Origin: Deltaproteobacteria bacterium
GTDB taxonomy: Bacteria > Acidobacteriota > Thermoanaerobaculia > Multivoradales > JAHZIX01
Assembly: GCA_022601195.1 (NCBI GenBank)
Contig: JAHZIX010000023.1
Span: 62,001 to 126,000 of the forward strand
Direction: 5' to 3'
DNA length: 64,000 bases
The notes beneath the pieces were generated by a model, which was given only the letters and a program-made list of their open reading frames with translations, ran no database searches and was not told the DNA's origin. Made by a program: the position numbers and the translations under genes. Each line of letters starts with the position of its first letter. Position 1 is the first letter of the stretch. Below, piece by piece: positions 1 to 9,568 of this stretch.

Positions 1-952
1 GGAAGCACGATCGATAGGCGCGGGGAGTAGAGGCCACGTGTTGGGCGAAATGTTTTCTCAAGTTAGCTGCAGAGCCCAACCCTGAGAGCGTCGCCACATG
101 TTCCACGCTTTTTCCGGTCAACTCGAGAAGCTCGCAAGCTCTGGCGACTCGCTGCCCGACCAGCCATTGGTGGGGGCTCTGGCCGGTCATCTCCTTGAAC
201 CGTCTCTGGAAGGTGCGAATGGAGAAAGCGAACCTCCGGGCGATGACTTGAACGGTGAGGTTTTCATCGAGGTGAGTGACCATCCAGTCGAGGACGGGGC
301 CGAATGGCTCGTTGTCGGAGATTCCCGCGGGGGTCGAGATGTATTGGGATTGCGCTCCGTCTCGGTGGATTGGCGCGACCATTCTTTTGGCCACTTCATT
401 GGCGATGGCCAAGCCAAAGTCTTCGCGAATCAAGGCGAGGGAAAGGTCGAACCCTGCGGCGCCACCGGACGAGGTCCACAGGGACCCAGATGGAGAGGAG
501 TCGTGAAAGTAGAGCGCGTTGGCCTCGATCTCGAGCCGGGGGAAGGCCTCTTTCAACAAGCCTTCGTACAGCCAATGGGTGGTTACCTTCCTGCCATCCA
601 GGAGGCCGGCGTGAGCCAAGGCAAAGACTCCGCTACAGATCGAGACCAACCGAGCGCCCCGCTGGGCGGCGCCTCTCAGGGCCTCGAGAAAAGCATCCGG
701 GGGGCGCTGTTGGGGATTCCGCCATCCACAGATCAGGATGGTGTCTGCAGATTCGAGATCGTCGAGGCGACCCGGTGGCTCGATGTCGAGTCCATGACTG
801 GAAGACAGGCGGCCCGGCTCCACGCGGCAGGGTAGGAAGCGGTACCAATTGGGAGTCAGTTCTCGTCGGTCCGAGCCAAGGACCTCCTTGGCGATGCTGT
901 ACTCGAAGGATCGCAGACCGTCGTAGATGGCTGCCGCGATGAGGTGCCCCAT
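1..952 (-). CDS. GlxA-family AraC-type transcriptional regulator (3' end cut by window edge)
   Basis: Reading leftwards from ATG at 952 gives at least 317 codons without a stop before the window edge, so only a few C-terminal residues are missing. Residues ~1-190 are a DJ-1/PfpI-like domain with the conserved segment LVSICSGVFALAHAG, whose Cys sits at the nucleophile-elbow position. Residues ~225-317 are an AraC-type double HTH (segments SIRTFQRRFKEMTG and LGSAANLRKHF). The start has an AAAGGA ribosome site 8 nt upstream. Members of this family usually activate catabolic operons in response to a small ligand; the target here is unknown. It is divergent from fxsA. Confidence 0.9.
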   Translation of the reverse strand, partial: MGHLIAAAIYDGLRSFEYSIAKEVLGSDRRELTPNWYRFLPCRVEPGRLSSSHGLDIEPPGRLDDLESADTILICGWRNPQQRPPDAFLEALRGAAQRGARLVSICSGVFALAHAGLLDGRKVTTHWLYEGLLKEAFPRLEIEANALYFHDSSPSGSLWTSSGGAAGFDLSLALIREDFGLAIANEVAKRMVAPIHRDGAQSQYISTPAGISDNEPFGPVLDWMVTHLDENLTVQVIARRFAFSIRTFQRRFKEMTGQSPHQWLVGQRVARACELLELTGKSVEHVATLSGLGSAANLRKHFAQHVASTPRAYRSCF

Positions 953-1158
953 GGCGGAGTCCTTTCTCGTCGTAACGACCTCCTCTTCTAGAGACCCGGT
1001 GGTCGTTTTCGGGTTGAAAGGGAACAGCCTCTTTAGGGCTCTAGGCTGTCGGATCTCACAAGCTTTATCGCAAGTCTCCGGTGAATTCCCTCATGGAAAT
1101 CTGCCAGCTGGTGGTTGAGAAGGCCCGTGGCCCTCGGGGTTTCTGTCATCATGGAGGG

Positions 1159-1629
1159 ATGGCACGCCTGGTACTTCTATTCATCCTGATTCCTGTCATC
1201 GAGCTGGCCTTGCTCATCGAAATCGGCAAGCGGATGGGATTGCTGCCGACCCTCACCCTGATCGTGGTGACAGGGATTGTCGGCGCGGCTCTGGCTCGGC
1301 AACAGGGGCTGGAAGTCTTAGAGCGACTGCGAAGCGAGTTGGGCGGCGGAACTCTGCCTACGGATGCATTGGTGGATGGAGCGCTGGTCTTGATGGCGGG
1401 GGCGGTCCTTCTGACCCCTGGAGTATTGACGGACCTATTCGGTTTTCTCTGTTTGATTCCTGCCACTCGCAGAGTCATTCGAGCCGGCCTGAAGCGTTGG
1501 CTGGGGACCTTCGCCGCCAAAGGGAATTTTCGCTTCACACCTCCTTCGGGAGGGCCCAGCGTAGGCACATCTTCACCGGGAATGAAAGACGGGATGAAGA
1601 ATGTGACGCCGGAGGAAGAGAGGGAGTAG
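1159..1629 (+). CDS. fxsA: FxsA family membrane protein
   Basis: A protein of 156 residues beginning MARLVLLFILIPVIELALL, which matches the hydrophobic start of FxsA. A second hydrophobic stretch (~30-50) follows, and a third around ~78-105 carries the LLTPGVLTDLFGFLCLIP segment typical of the family. The C-terminus is polar and disordered. FxsA is a small inner-membrane protein, known in E. coli for relieving phage T7 exclusion by F plasmid; its ordinary role is unclear. The GGAGGG before this ATG is almost adjacent to it, so an in-frame GTG at 1081 or ATG at 1093 is possible, but these add residues foreign to the family. Confidence 0.85.
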   Translation: MARLVLLFILIPVIELALLIEIGKRMGLLPTLTLIVVTGIVGAALARQQGLEVLERLRSELGGGTLPTDALVDGALVLMAGAVLLTPGVLTDLFGFLCLIPATRRVIRAGLKRWLGTFAAKGNFRFTPPSGGPSVGTSSPGMKDGMKNVTPEEERE

Positions 1630-1681
1630 GCCGGCACGGGATACTAGGAAGAGCCGGAGTCTCGGAGACGCCTCTCTAGAG

Positions 1682-1728
1682 GTCCCTGTCGCCTCGCCGG
1701 TGGGTTCGATGGGAGCGACAGGGACTTT
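1682..1728. terminator. Bidirectional hairpin terminator between converging genes
   Basis: An 11-bp perfect inverted repeat (GTCCCTGTCGC at 1682-1692, GCGACAGGGAC at 1715-1725) with a 22-nt loop and a short T run after it. It lies exactly between fxsA and the convergent secreted-protein gene, where a shared terminator is expected. Confidence 0.65.
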
Positions 1729-1743
1729 CGTCAGCTACGTCGT

Positions 1744-2577
1744 CTAGTTCCGGCGACCAAAGATAGAGCCCAAGGGGTTCTCGTCTCCTTCGCCCTCGCC
1801 GCCGGTAGGAAGTAGCTCGACTCGCTGGTAGTGGGAGGGGATTTCAAAGCGGTCGGCCTTGACGGATTCCTTACGGATCAAAGTGACGTTGGTGGTGCTT
1901 CGACTGGTCTGGGTTTTGCCCTTCTTTCCACCGACGGAGGTGGTGACGACCTCACTTTTCAAGGGGAACCCTTGAATTTTCTCCATTTCCGTGCCGATCA
2001 GGCGATCCAAAGAGCTATCTCCGGAGGATCGCCCGCTCTTGCGGAGCCAGGCGTTGAGGCCGGCATCTGAGAACTCTTGGCTCACCCACATTTCCTGAAT
2101 CGTCACCGTGTGGTTCGAGCGCTTCATGCCGAGGATCTTCATGCGGAAGTCATAGCTGGTGCGGTATTTGTAGTGGCGGGTCGGGTAGCCGAGAACCTCG
2201 CCGCCGTCGCCTTCTTCCAGAAGCTCGACCTCAGGATCTGAGAACTCTAGGTTGACCAAGCCGGACATGCCTTCCGCTAAGTTGATCATGGCGGAGAAAT
2301 CCCACTCGCTGTAGGTTTCGTCGGAGGGATTGACCATGAAGAGGGTTTGGCCGCCGTCTCGAGAAATGAGATAAGTGCCCTTCTTGGTCATGGGGATGTC
2401 ACTTTCGATGAATTCCACCCTTGCGTGCTGGTCATCGATCCAGGCGTGTACGGTGCTGCTGCCGGCACCCTTGTCCATGGTGGTTTGGGCTTCGTAATAA
2501 ACGCCCCCGAAGGCGGGCTGAGTCAGGGTGCCAGTCAATGCTCCTACAAGGGTCAGGGCTAAGGTCAGCTGTTTCAT
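1744..2577 (-). CDS. Secreted protein, DUF4412-like
   Basis: A protein of 277 residues starting at ATG 2577 (MKQLTLALTLVGALTG), with a clear Sec signal peptide ending near AFG. An AGAGGA ribosome site lies just upstream. The mature part reads like a LolA/DUF4412-type beta-rich protein: a 'VYYEAQTTMDKGAGSS' opening, a 'WIDDQHARVEFIES' segment, a 'LISRDGGQTLFMVNP' segment, and later a 'GYPTRHYKYRT' stretch. These proteins are thought to be periplasmic or exported, without established function. An in-frame extension to 2649 is rejected because it buries the signal peptide. Family assignment is from pattern only. Confidence 0.75.
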   Translation of the reverse strand: MKQLTLALTLVGALTGTLTQPAFGGVYYEAQTTMDKGAGSSTVHAWIDDQHARVEFIESDIPMTKKGTYLISRDGGQTLFMVNPSDETYSEWDFSAMINLAEGMSGLVNLEFSDPEVELLEEGDGGEVLGYPTRHYKYRTSYDFRMKILGMKRSNHTVTIQEMWVSQEFSDAGLNAWLRKSGRSSGDSSLDRLIGTEMEKIQGFPLKSEVVTTSVGGKKGKTQTSRSTTNVTLIRKESVKADRFEIPSHYQRVELLPTGGEGEGDENPLGSIFGRRN

Positions 2578-3009
2578 GGAAATCCTCTTTTCTCGATCAT
2601 CGCGCTGGGCGCGGTTGTTGGAATTCAAGTGTGCTCGCACGGACACCATTTCCGGCCTGGGTCGGGCCGGGGCTCCTCGAGCCTTGGTATCCCCTCACTA
2701 AGGACTCACGCAAGGCATGCCAAGAATGGGACATGAATCCGAAAAAGAATCGAGCTGGTAGGCTTCTGGGGCCCTTCGTGGTCATTGGGGATGGGGCTTG
2801 AAGCCGTTTCATGGCAAGGGTTTCCTGGCGAGAAGCCAGAGCAGCCTTCTGGCGCTGGGTAGGTGCTGGGAGTTCGTCTCGAGACCCCTATAGACGTTCA
2901 GTCAGCTGGGTACGGTTAGATGGACAGGATGAGGTCGAGGTGTTGGACCCAGTCGGTGTCGGGGCATCCGGTTTGGTAGGAAAAGGGTGAGAAGGAAGGG
3001 CTAAGGGCC
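2578..3009. other. Intergenic region between divergent genes
   Basis: 432 bases separating the divergent secreted-protein and ECF sigma genes. It should hold both promoters. I see no convincing coding frame, tRNA, strong hairpin or near-consensus promoter in it; a GGAAGG purine run just before 3010 may serve as the sigma gene's ribosome site. Confidence 0.5.
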
Positions 3010-3585
3010 ATGTCGTCGGAGATAACGCGGCTGTTGGAGGGCTGGCGCCAGGGAGACGAAGAGGCGAGTGGTCGCCTGATTCCCTTGGTGTATTCGGACC
3101 TACGCCATCTAGCCCGGCTCGAGATCCGGCGGCGTCACGGCAATGCGACCCTCGATCCTACGGCCCTGGTTCACGAGGCCTATCTTCGCCTTTCCAATCA
3201 GTCGGTGGCGCCGTGGAAAAATCGCGGCCATTTCTTTGCCGTCGCCGCGAAGGCAATGCGGCAGATCATCGTCGACCACGCCCGCAAGCGCCTGGCTCTG
3301 AAACGAGGTAGCGGGCAGGGCGAGCTGACTTTGGATGAAAAACTGATCGCTGTGGATGAGCAAGCAGAAACGTTGTTGGCTTTGGACCAGGCCCTGGAGA
3401 AACTCAGTCAGTTGAGCGACCGCATGACCCAGGTTGTGGAATGTCGCTTCTTCGCCGGTCTAACCGCCGAGGAGACGGCGGAAGCGCTAGGAGTCACCCG
3501 CCGCACGGTGCAAAGGGATTGGCTCAAGGCTCAGGCTCTCCTCAAGAAAGAGCTCTCTCCCCTTGGATCCCAGCCCTTGACCTGA
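3010..3585 (+). CDS. ECF-type RNA polymerase sigma factor (TIGR02999-like)
   Basis: A protein of 191 residues. Region 2 runs over residues ~1-90 (ITRLLEGWRQGDEEA, LVHEAYLRLSNQ, FFAVAAKAMRQIIVDHARKR) and region 4 over ~125-185 (VVECRFFAGLTAEETAEALGVTRRTVQRDW). The HEAYLRL and MRQIIVDHARKR segments are diagnostic of the large ECF group seen in Acidobacteria and Planctomycetes, often beside Ser/Thr kinases. It redirects RNA polymerase to a private set of promoters. It ends 35 bp from the convergent kinase-TPR gene. No anti-sigma gene follows, so control by the neighbouring kinase is a reasonable guess. Confidence 0.92.
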   Translation: MSSEITRLLEGWRQGDEEASGRLIPLVYSDLRHLARLEIRRRHGNATLDPTALVHEAYLRLSNQSVAPWKNRGHFFAVAAKAMRQIIVDHARKRLALKRGSGQGELTLDEKLIAVDEQAETLLALDQALEKLSQLSDRMTQVVECRFFAGLTAEETAEALGVTRRTVQRDWLKAQALLKKELSPLGSQPLT

Positions 3586-3620
3586 CCACTGTACCCGTCG
3601 CTGGGGATCCGAGAATCAAA

Positions 3621-6600
3621 TTAGTTCGCGAGAAACGGTCCGAAACGCCACTGTAGCAGGAGGTCCTTCCCGATGGCGGCCTCGAGACGGTCCTTGGCGA
3701 GGTGGGGGGCTGTGGCGTGTGGCGACGCCTGCTGTGCTTCGAGGCTACCGAGACTGGCTTCGAGAGCCCTTCGGAATCGTTGGCTACTTGCCCCGACCTG
3801 CGATGCTCCTAAGGTGCTTTTGGCTTGCTCCAACCAGTGCTGGCGGTCGGAAGCCTCGACGGATCCACGAGCGCACCATAGTTGAGCCTCTGCCAGCAAC
3901 AAATGGCCTCGAGTTTCCAAGGGGTTGTGAACCAGAGCCTCCGCGAGTCTCGCGCGGGTAGGAGCTAAACAGGAGGACCCTGAGGAGATGCCTTCCCAGC
4001 GCTCTCGAACAAAGGCCTCCATAGCGTATTGAATTTGGAGCACTGCACTTTTTGGGTGGGTGTTGAGGCCTGCTTGGGAGAGCTTCCTTGCAGATTCGAG
4101 CCATGACCTCGGGCTTTCTCCGGCAGCGGCAGCGAGCTGAGCACGAAGCAGATAGGGTTCCGTCAGTTGCTGGAAGGAATCCACGTCGGAAGTCCCAACT
4201 TGGTCCTCTAGACGGTCGGAGAGTTCGATGGCACGGCGAATCGACGGTAGGGGGTCGAGTCCTCTAGAGGCAGCGGCTTCGGACTGACTGCGAAGAACCG
4301 ACACTTGGTTGAAGGCGGCTAGGTGGTAGGCCGGATTGATCTCCAAGGCCTGCTGGAAGTAGTCCCAAGCCCGCTCGAAGGGAGGTGAGGGATCGCCTTG
4401 CGAGTCCATTTCCAACTGTCCGAGGCTTTCCTCGACGGACCCCAGAAGGTTCAGGCCTTGAACTAGATTTGGGTTGAGCTCCAAAGCTCGGCGACCCCGG
4501 GCGAGAGCAGCCAGGTAGGAGGTTCTGGGGTCTCCCTCTCCGTGAGTGGCTTCGAATTTTCCTCGGTCGAGGTAGAGATTCGCCAGGTTGTAGGCCAAAA
4601 GAGCCCGATCCGGCGCTCGGTCGAGAGCTTGATCAAAGCAGGTGATGGCCTCGCTGAGGGCTGCCATGGGGTTCTGGCCGCGGGAGATTAGCTGCCGTGC
4701 GGCCAGGGCTCGCGCCGTGCCCAGATTCGCGTAGGAGGTCACCATGGCCGAGTCCATCTCTATGGCTCGGCGAAAGGCTTTTGCCGCCTTCTCCAGCCCT
4801 GGAAGAAGATCTTTCCCTTGGGGAGATTCGAGGCGCAGGACCCGAAATAGCATCGCCGATCCCAAGGTCTGATAGGCGACGGCATCATTCGAGGAAATAG
4901 CCAAGGCGCTTCGGGAGGCCTCCTCTGCCTGAATCAACAGATCTTCTATCGTCGCTGGTTCCAATCGGGAGTCACGGGCACGAGACAGGTGGAGCACCGC
5001 CTGGCCATGCCAGGCCTCGAGGTTCTCCGGGTCGACCTTCAGAGCTTGTTGGCAGGCCTCAAGGCCCCGCTCGTAGCCATCTTCTGACCCTTGGGGTCGA
5101 AATCGCGACATCTCTTGGTAAATCTCCCAGCCCCAACAGACTCGTTGATAGAGGGTCGGGTTGCTGGGAGCGAGCTCCAGGGCAGCGGCAAGGGCTGAAA
5201 AGGCCTGAGGGAAAAGCACTTCGGCCTTCTCGAACTGCCCTTGCTCCGTGTGCTGGGCTGCTTGGCGAAGGTAGATGTCTGCCTCTAGGCGAAGGCTTTC
5301 GGGTTCCCACGGCGCTTCGGCTTGGGCTTTTTGGGCCAGGCGAACCGCTTCGTCTAATCGATCATCGTAGTAGGCGATGCTGGCAAAGAGTTGATTGGAA
5401 GACTGTAACTCTGGGCTTCCTCCCTGTTGCAGGAACTCCTGGGCGGGTTCGAGGAAACGAGCCTCGAGATCGACGATGCGTTTGGCCCGCAGCTGTGGAT
5501 CTCGGATTCGCAAGGCTCCATTGCGTTCCAGGTCGTAAACCTCTCCTAGGGCTTTGCCCAAGGCGAGGGCTGTCTCGGCGGTGCGGTATCCCGAATCCCA
5601 GGCTTGTCTCAGATGCTTGGCGGCGAGTTCCGGGCGACCTAAACGAGCGTAGCCTCGACCCAGGGCGAAATGGCCAGGTCCAGTCGCCAGGTCTCCCAAC
5701 TGGCTCATTTGCAGCTGGAGGGACTCCAGACGCTCCTCCATGATGCGGCGCTCGCGGCGAATATCGTGCTGGGGAAGCGCTTGGGCATGACGCAGGAACC
5801 ACTCGATCCGTTCCGCTTCCTGGCCGAAGCGTTGCGCCAACTCGGCGCGACGAAGAGCTTTTTGACGGCTCTGGACCCAGCCGCCGCTGGCGAACAGCAA
5901 CAGTCCAGCGGTGATAGCCCCGATCAGCCAGGGTATCGGGTTTCGGCGCAGGTTCGAGCGCAGGAGATAGCCAACAGTTTGTGGCCGGGCGTGCACGGGG
6001 AGCCGATCTCGAAGGCGCTGGAGATCTTCGGCCAGAGCTTCCGCGGAGCTATAGCGCTGCCGTGGCGATTTGGAGAGAGCCTTGAGAATGACGGCGTCGA
6101 GGTCTCGGGAGCGGGGAAGGGGCCTTGGAGCGTTCTGGCTCGGAAGCGGAGGGGGTGCCTCCAGGACCCTTTCCTTCCACTCCTTGAACGACCGGTCGCT
6201 GGGCTCGAAGGGGAGCTGGCCGGCGAGAAGTCGAAACAGGAGGACCCCCAGGGAGTAGAGGTCGCTGGAACTTGTAGCGTCTTTGCCGATAAGCAGCTCA
6301 GGAGCAGCGTAGCCAAGGGTAAGGCGGCTCGAGCTGCTCACCTGGCCTTCGTGGCGGCTCAGATCTTCCTCGCCTTGCCCCAATAGCTCCGCGATCCCAA
6401 AATCCAGTAGCTTGACCCGACCTTCCGAGGTGACCAAGACATTGCCGGGTTTGATGTCCCGATGCACGACTTTTCGCCGATGCGCATAGGCGACGGCGCG
6501 GCAAGTTTCCTGGACCAGCTCCAGTTTTTCCAGGACTGGAAGGGCCTCGCAGTAGGTGTCTAAGGGAACTCCATCCACCCACTCCATGACCAGATAGGGG

Positions 6601-7085
6601 ACGTCATCTTGGGTGACCCCACCATCTAACAGGCGAGCGATGTTGGGGTGTTCCAGGCGGGCCAGGAGCTGTCTCTCGAATCGAAATCGTTCGATTGCCT
6701 CTTGGTCGAGATTTTGACGGCTGGCGATCTTGATGGCGACCTTTTGATCGAATAGGCCGTCGACTCTGTTGGCCAGATAGACCGTGCCCATGCCCCCTTG
6801 ACCAAGAATCTTCTCCAGGCGGTACGAGCCCAGCCGATCGCCGATACGTTGTAAGGCCAGAGGGTCGTAGGGGGAGGTGGCAGCGATCTCGGAAAGGGCA
6901 ACACCGCCGGCCTGCTCGAGAAAACTGCCGGAGTTGTCGCAGTCTTCGAGCAGTCCCTCGACCTCTGCGCGGAGCTCGAGGTCGGTACCGCAGGCCTCTT
7001 CTAGATAGGCGGAGCGTTCCTGGGGTGGAAGGTCCAGGGCGGCATCGAGAATCGGCTCGAGCTGCTTCCAACGGTTGGGATTCAT
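3621..7085 (-). CDS. Membrane-anchored Ser/Thr protein kinase with TPR sensor region
   Basis: A protein of 1154 residues. An N-terminal ~85-residue helical segment precedes a PknB-type kinase (~85-365): glycine loop LGQGGMGTVYLA, VAIK lysine, catalytic VVHRDIKPGN, LLDFGIAE, and YAAPELL. One transmembrane helix (IPWLIGAITAGLLLFASGG, ~390) follows, then about 700 residues of TPR-like helical pairs, several reading as clear TPRs (LEAWHGQAVLHLSRA, ALLAYNLANLYLDRGKF). The layout is the common Acidobacterial kinase with an outer TPR sensor. It is transcribed after transketolase (51-bp gap) and converges with the ECF sigma gene. All catalytic residues are present, so an active kinase is expected. 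Confidence 0.93.
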   Translation of the reverse strand: MNPNRWKQLEPILDAALDLPPQERSAYLEEACGTDLELRAEVEGLLEDCDNSGSFLEQAGGVALSEIAATSPYDPLALQRIGDRLGSYRLEKILGQGGMGTVYLANRVDGLFDQKVAIKIASRQNLDQEAIERFRFERQLLARLEHPNIARLLDGGVTQDDVPYLVMEWVDGVPLDTYCEALPVLEKLELVQETCRAVAYAHRRKVVHRDIKPGNVLVTSEGRVKLLDFGIAELLGQGEEDLSRHEGQVSSSSRLTLGYAAPELLIGKDATSSSDLYSLGVLLFRLLAGQLPFEPSDRSFKEWKERVLEAPPPLPSQNAPRPLPRSRDLDAVILKALSKSPRQRYSSAEALAEDLQRLRDRLPVHARPQTVGYLLRSNLRRNPIPWLIGAITAGLLLFASGGWVQSRQKALRRAELAQRFGQEAERIEWFLRHAQALPQHDIRRERRIMEERLESLQLQMSQLGDLATGPGHFALGRGYARLGRPELAAKHLRQAWDSGYRTAETALALGKALGEVYDLERNGALRIRDPQLRAKRIVDLEARFLEPAQEFLQQGGSPELQSSNQLFASIAYYDDRLDEAVRLAQKAQAEAPWEPESLRLEADIYLRQAAQHTEQGQFEKAEVLFPQAFSALAAALELAPSNPTLYQRVCWGWEIYQEMSRFRPQGSEDGYERGLEACQQALKVDPENLEAWHGQAVLHLSRARDSRLEPATIEDLLIQAEEASRSALAISSNDAVAYQTLGSAMLFRVLRLESPQGKDLLPGLEKAAKAFRRAIEMDSAMVTSYANLGTARALAARQLISRGQNPMAALSEAITCFDQALDRAPDRALLAYNLANLYLDRGKFEATHGEGDPRTSYLAALARGRRALELNPNLVQGLNLLGSVEESLGQLEMDSQGDPSPPFERAWDYFQQALEINPAYHLAAFNQVSVLRSQSEAAASRGLDPLPSIRRAIELSDRLEDQVGTSDVDSFQQLTEPYLLRAQLAAAAGESPRSWLESARKLSQAGLNTHPKSAVLQIQYAMEAFVRERWEGISSGSSCLAPTRARLAEALVHNPLETRGHLLLAEAQLWCARGSVEASDRQHWLEQAKSTLGASQVGASSQRFRRALEASLGSLEAQQASPHATAPHLAKDRLEAAIGKDLLLQWRFGPFLAN

Positions 7086-7136
7086 GGCGGCCGAGACTCG
7101 ATGATGGGCCCCGCAAAGTGCGGGAGCGAGCTTTTC

Positions 7137-9158
7137 CTACGAAGTTCCCAGAAGTTGATGAACTCGTGCCACCACCGCTTCGGTTGTAAACCCGAAATGC
7201 TGTTTCAATTCTTCGTAGGGGGCAGATTCTCCGAAACCGTCGATGGTCAGGGTGTCGCCATGGGGACCCACATAGCGATGCCATCCGAGGGGAGAGCCAG
7301 CCTCGATGGCCAGGCGCCGGCCGACGCCGGCGGGTAGGACTCGCCGACGGTACTCTGGAGACTGGGCTTCGAAGAGCTCCCAGCTGGGCATGCTGACCAC
7401 TCGGGTACGAATTCCCTCTTGCGCTAGGGCAGAGTGAGCGTCCAGGGCCAGGGCGACTTCGGATCCAGTGGCCAGGAGAATGGCTTGGGGAATGCCTTCG
7501 GGGGGGTCCGCCAGGACGTAAGCGCCTCGACAGACCCCTTGCGCTGCAAGTTTCTCCGTTTCTTCCAAAATCGGTAGCTTCTGTCGGGTCAGAACCAGAG
7601 CGGTAGGGCAATCCTGACGTTCCAACGCGATGCGCCAAGCTTGAGCGGTCTCGTTGGCGTCCGCTGGCCGAAGAACGGTGAGATTGGGGATTGAGCGCAA
7701 GGACAGAAGTTGACTGATGGGTTGGTGAGTCGGTCCATCCTCACCCAGGAAGATCGAGTCGTGGGTCATGACATAGATGGCCTGCTGGCCCATGAGGGCC
7801 GCCAAACGCATGGCTGGGCGCATGTAGTCCGAGAAGATCAGGAAGGTGCCTCCGTAGGGGATCAACAGGCCGGAAAGGGCCATGCCGTTCATGATCGAAC
7901 CCATGGCATGCTCCCGCACCCCGAAGCACATGTTTCGACCTTCCGGATGTTCGGCAGAAAAGATCTCCTCATCGCTGATCATCGTATTGTTGGAGCCGGC
8001 GAGATCCGCCGACCCGCCCATCAGGCGGGGTAAAGCAGTGGCTAGGGCGTTGAGCACATTCCCCGAGGCCTTCCGGGTGGCCATGGGGCCGTCCTCGGGT
8101 GAGAAGGATGGCACCGCGGCGGGCCAGTCCTCCGGCAACTCCCGGGCCTGCCGAGAGGCCAGCTCCGCTGCTTCCTGTGGGTGGATCTTGCTGTAGCGCC
8201 GGAGCCGACTCTGCCAACTGTGGCGTTCCAGGGCTCCTTCTTCGGCGCCGCTGCGAAAAGCTTCTCGAGCCTCCGAGGGGATCAGAAAGGTCGGCTCCAA
8301 GGGCCAACCCAGAGCCTTTTTGGTGAGGGCAATCTCTTCCGCTCCGAGGGGTGAGCCGTGAGCCTTTGCGGTGTCCTGCTTGTTGGGGCTACCGTAGCCA
8401 ATATTCGTGCGAACCACCACCAGGGTAGGGCGCTCGGTTTCCTCTGCGGCTTTGCTGGCGGCTTCGTCCAGGGCTGCTAGGTCATTGCCGTCTTCGACCC
8501 GGTGAACCACCCAGCCGTAGGCTTCGTAGCGCTTCGCAACGTCCTCGGTGAAGGCCAGATCGGTGGAACCGTCGATGGTGATGCGATTGTCATCGTAGAA
8601 GACCTTCAGGCTGCCTAACTTCAGGTGCCCAGCCAGGGAGGAGGCCTCGGAGGCGATTCCTTCCATCAGATCACCGTCGCTAGCCAAGACCCAGATGCGG
8701 TGATCGAACAGGGGAAAATCCGGGCGGTTGAATCGGGCCGCCAAATGGGTCCGAGCCAGAGCCATGCCTACCGCGTTTCCAAGGCCTTGGCCGAGAGGTC
8801 CGGTGGTGGTCTCAATGCCAGGCGCCAGGCCGTACTCCGGATGGCCAGCGGTTCTGGAGCCCATTTGGCGAAAGTTCTCCAGCTCCTCTAGGGGAAGGTC
8901 GTAGCCGCTGAGATGCAGCAGCGAATAGATCAGCGCCGAGGCGTGACCACAGGAGAGCACGAAGCGGTCCCGGTTGGCCCAGCTGGGGTCCGTTGGGTCG
9001 TGGCGCAAGTGTTTGGCCCAGATGGTGTACGCCAACGGCGCCAAGCCCATGGGGGCCCCCGGATGGCCCGAGTTTGCCTTTTCGACCATATCTACGGAGA
9101 GGAAGCGAAGAGTGTCGACCGAGATCTGATCCATGCGATCTTGCGCGAGGGGGCTCAT
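7137..9158 (-). CDS. tkt: Transketolase
   Basis: A protein of 673 residues, normal for the family. It transfers two-carbon ketol units between sugar phosphates in the non-oxidative pentose phosphate pathway, using thiamine diphosphate. Seen: the N-terminal substrate loop SGHPGAPMGLAPLAY, the TPP/Mg motif around ASDGDLMEG, the histidine-containing GHPEYG and AHGSP segments, and the pyrimidine-domain stretches MGGSADLAGSN and FGVREHAMGSI. The C-terminal domain carries the LATGSEV signature. Ribulose-phosphate epimerase of the same pathway is coded far off at 58934. The ribosome site before ATG 9158 is weak. Confidence 0.97.
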   Translation of the reverse strand: MSPLAQDRMDQISVDTLRFLSVDMVEKANSGHPGAPMGLAPLAYTIWAKHLRHDPTDPSWANRDRFVLSCGHASALIYSLLHLSGYDLPLEELENFRQMGSRTAGHPEYGLAPGIETTTGPLGQGLGNAVGMALARTHLAARFNRPDFPLFDHRIWVLASDGDLMEGIASEASSLAGHLKLGSLKVFYDDNRITIDGSTDLAFTEDVAKRYEAYGWVVHRVEDGNDLAALDEAASKAAEETERPTLVVVRTNIGYGSPNKQDTAKAHGSPLGAEEIALTKKALGWPLEPTFLIPSEAREAFRSGAEEGALERHSWQSRLRRYSKIHPQEAAELASRQARELPEDWPAAVPSFSPEDGPMATRKASGNVLNALATALPRLMGGSADLAGSNNTMISDEEIFSAEHPEGRNMCFGVREHAMGSIMNGMALSGLLIPYGGTFLIFSDYMRPAMRLAALMGQQAIYVMTHDSIFLGEDGPTHQPISQLLSLRSIPNLTVLRPADANETAQAWRIALERQDCPTALVLTRQKLPILEETEKLAAQGVCRGAYVLADPPEGIPQAILLATGSEVALALDAHSALAQEGIRTRVVSMPSWELFEAQSPEYRRRVLPAGVGRRLAIEAGSPLGWHRYVGPHGDTLTIDGFGESAPYEELKQHFGFTTEAVVARVHQLLGTS

Positions 9159-9358
9159 GAGTAGGGGGCTCTCCCGAAATTCGTTGACCTGCGATGAGTA
9201 GGCGCTTGAAGCGATTGTTGTCCGTCCAGAAGGATAGCGGTGTTGGAGCCATCTTCCAAGTGGTTCTGGCGGACGATGGTGTCCTGGTTTGAGCCGAGAG
9301 CAGGCCCGGTGGGAGGGGAGTGGCCCAGGTCTACGAGGGGGCGAGCTTTGAATAACCT

Positions 9359-9387
9359 TTGACTCACGGCTCGGAAGGTGCTAAAAA
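9359..9387 (+). promoter_or_regulatory. Promoter of tRNA-Ser
   Basis: TTGACT at 9359-9364, 17-nt spacer, TAAAAA at 9382-9387, with the tRNA 5' end 21 nt further on. Position and spacing fit a housekeeping sigma-70 promoter. Confidence 0.7.
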
Positions 9388-9408
9388 CCTCGTTCTCTTG
9401 TCCCGTGC

Positions 9409-9500
<92 letters not shown>

Positions 9501-9568
9501 GCTTGAGATCCCCTGCCAAACTTGGCTCCAGCGCGGTTTCGCTGCTGCGAGCCGCCACGGAGTCGATC

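Noticed and set aside
98..835. Long open frame on the plus strand
   Set aside because: It lies opposite the GlxA-like regulator, whose domains are recognisable on the minus strand; the plus-strand product matches no family.
5670..6386. 238-codon plus-strand frame inside the kinase-TPR gene
   Set aside because: Antisense shadow of a gene with clear kinase and TPR motifs.
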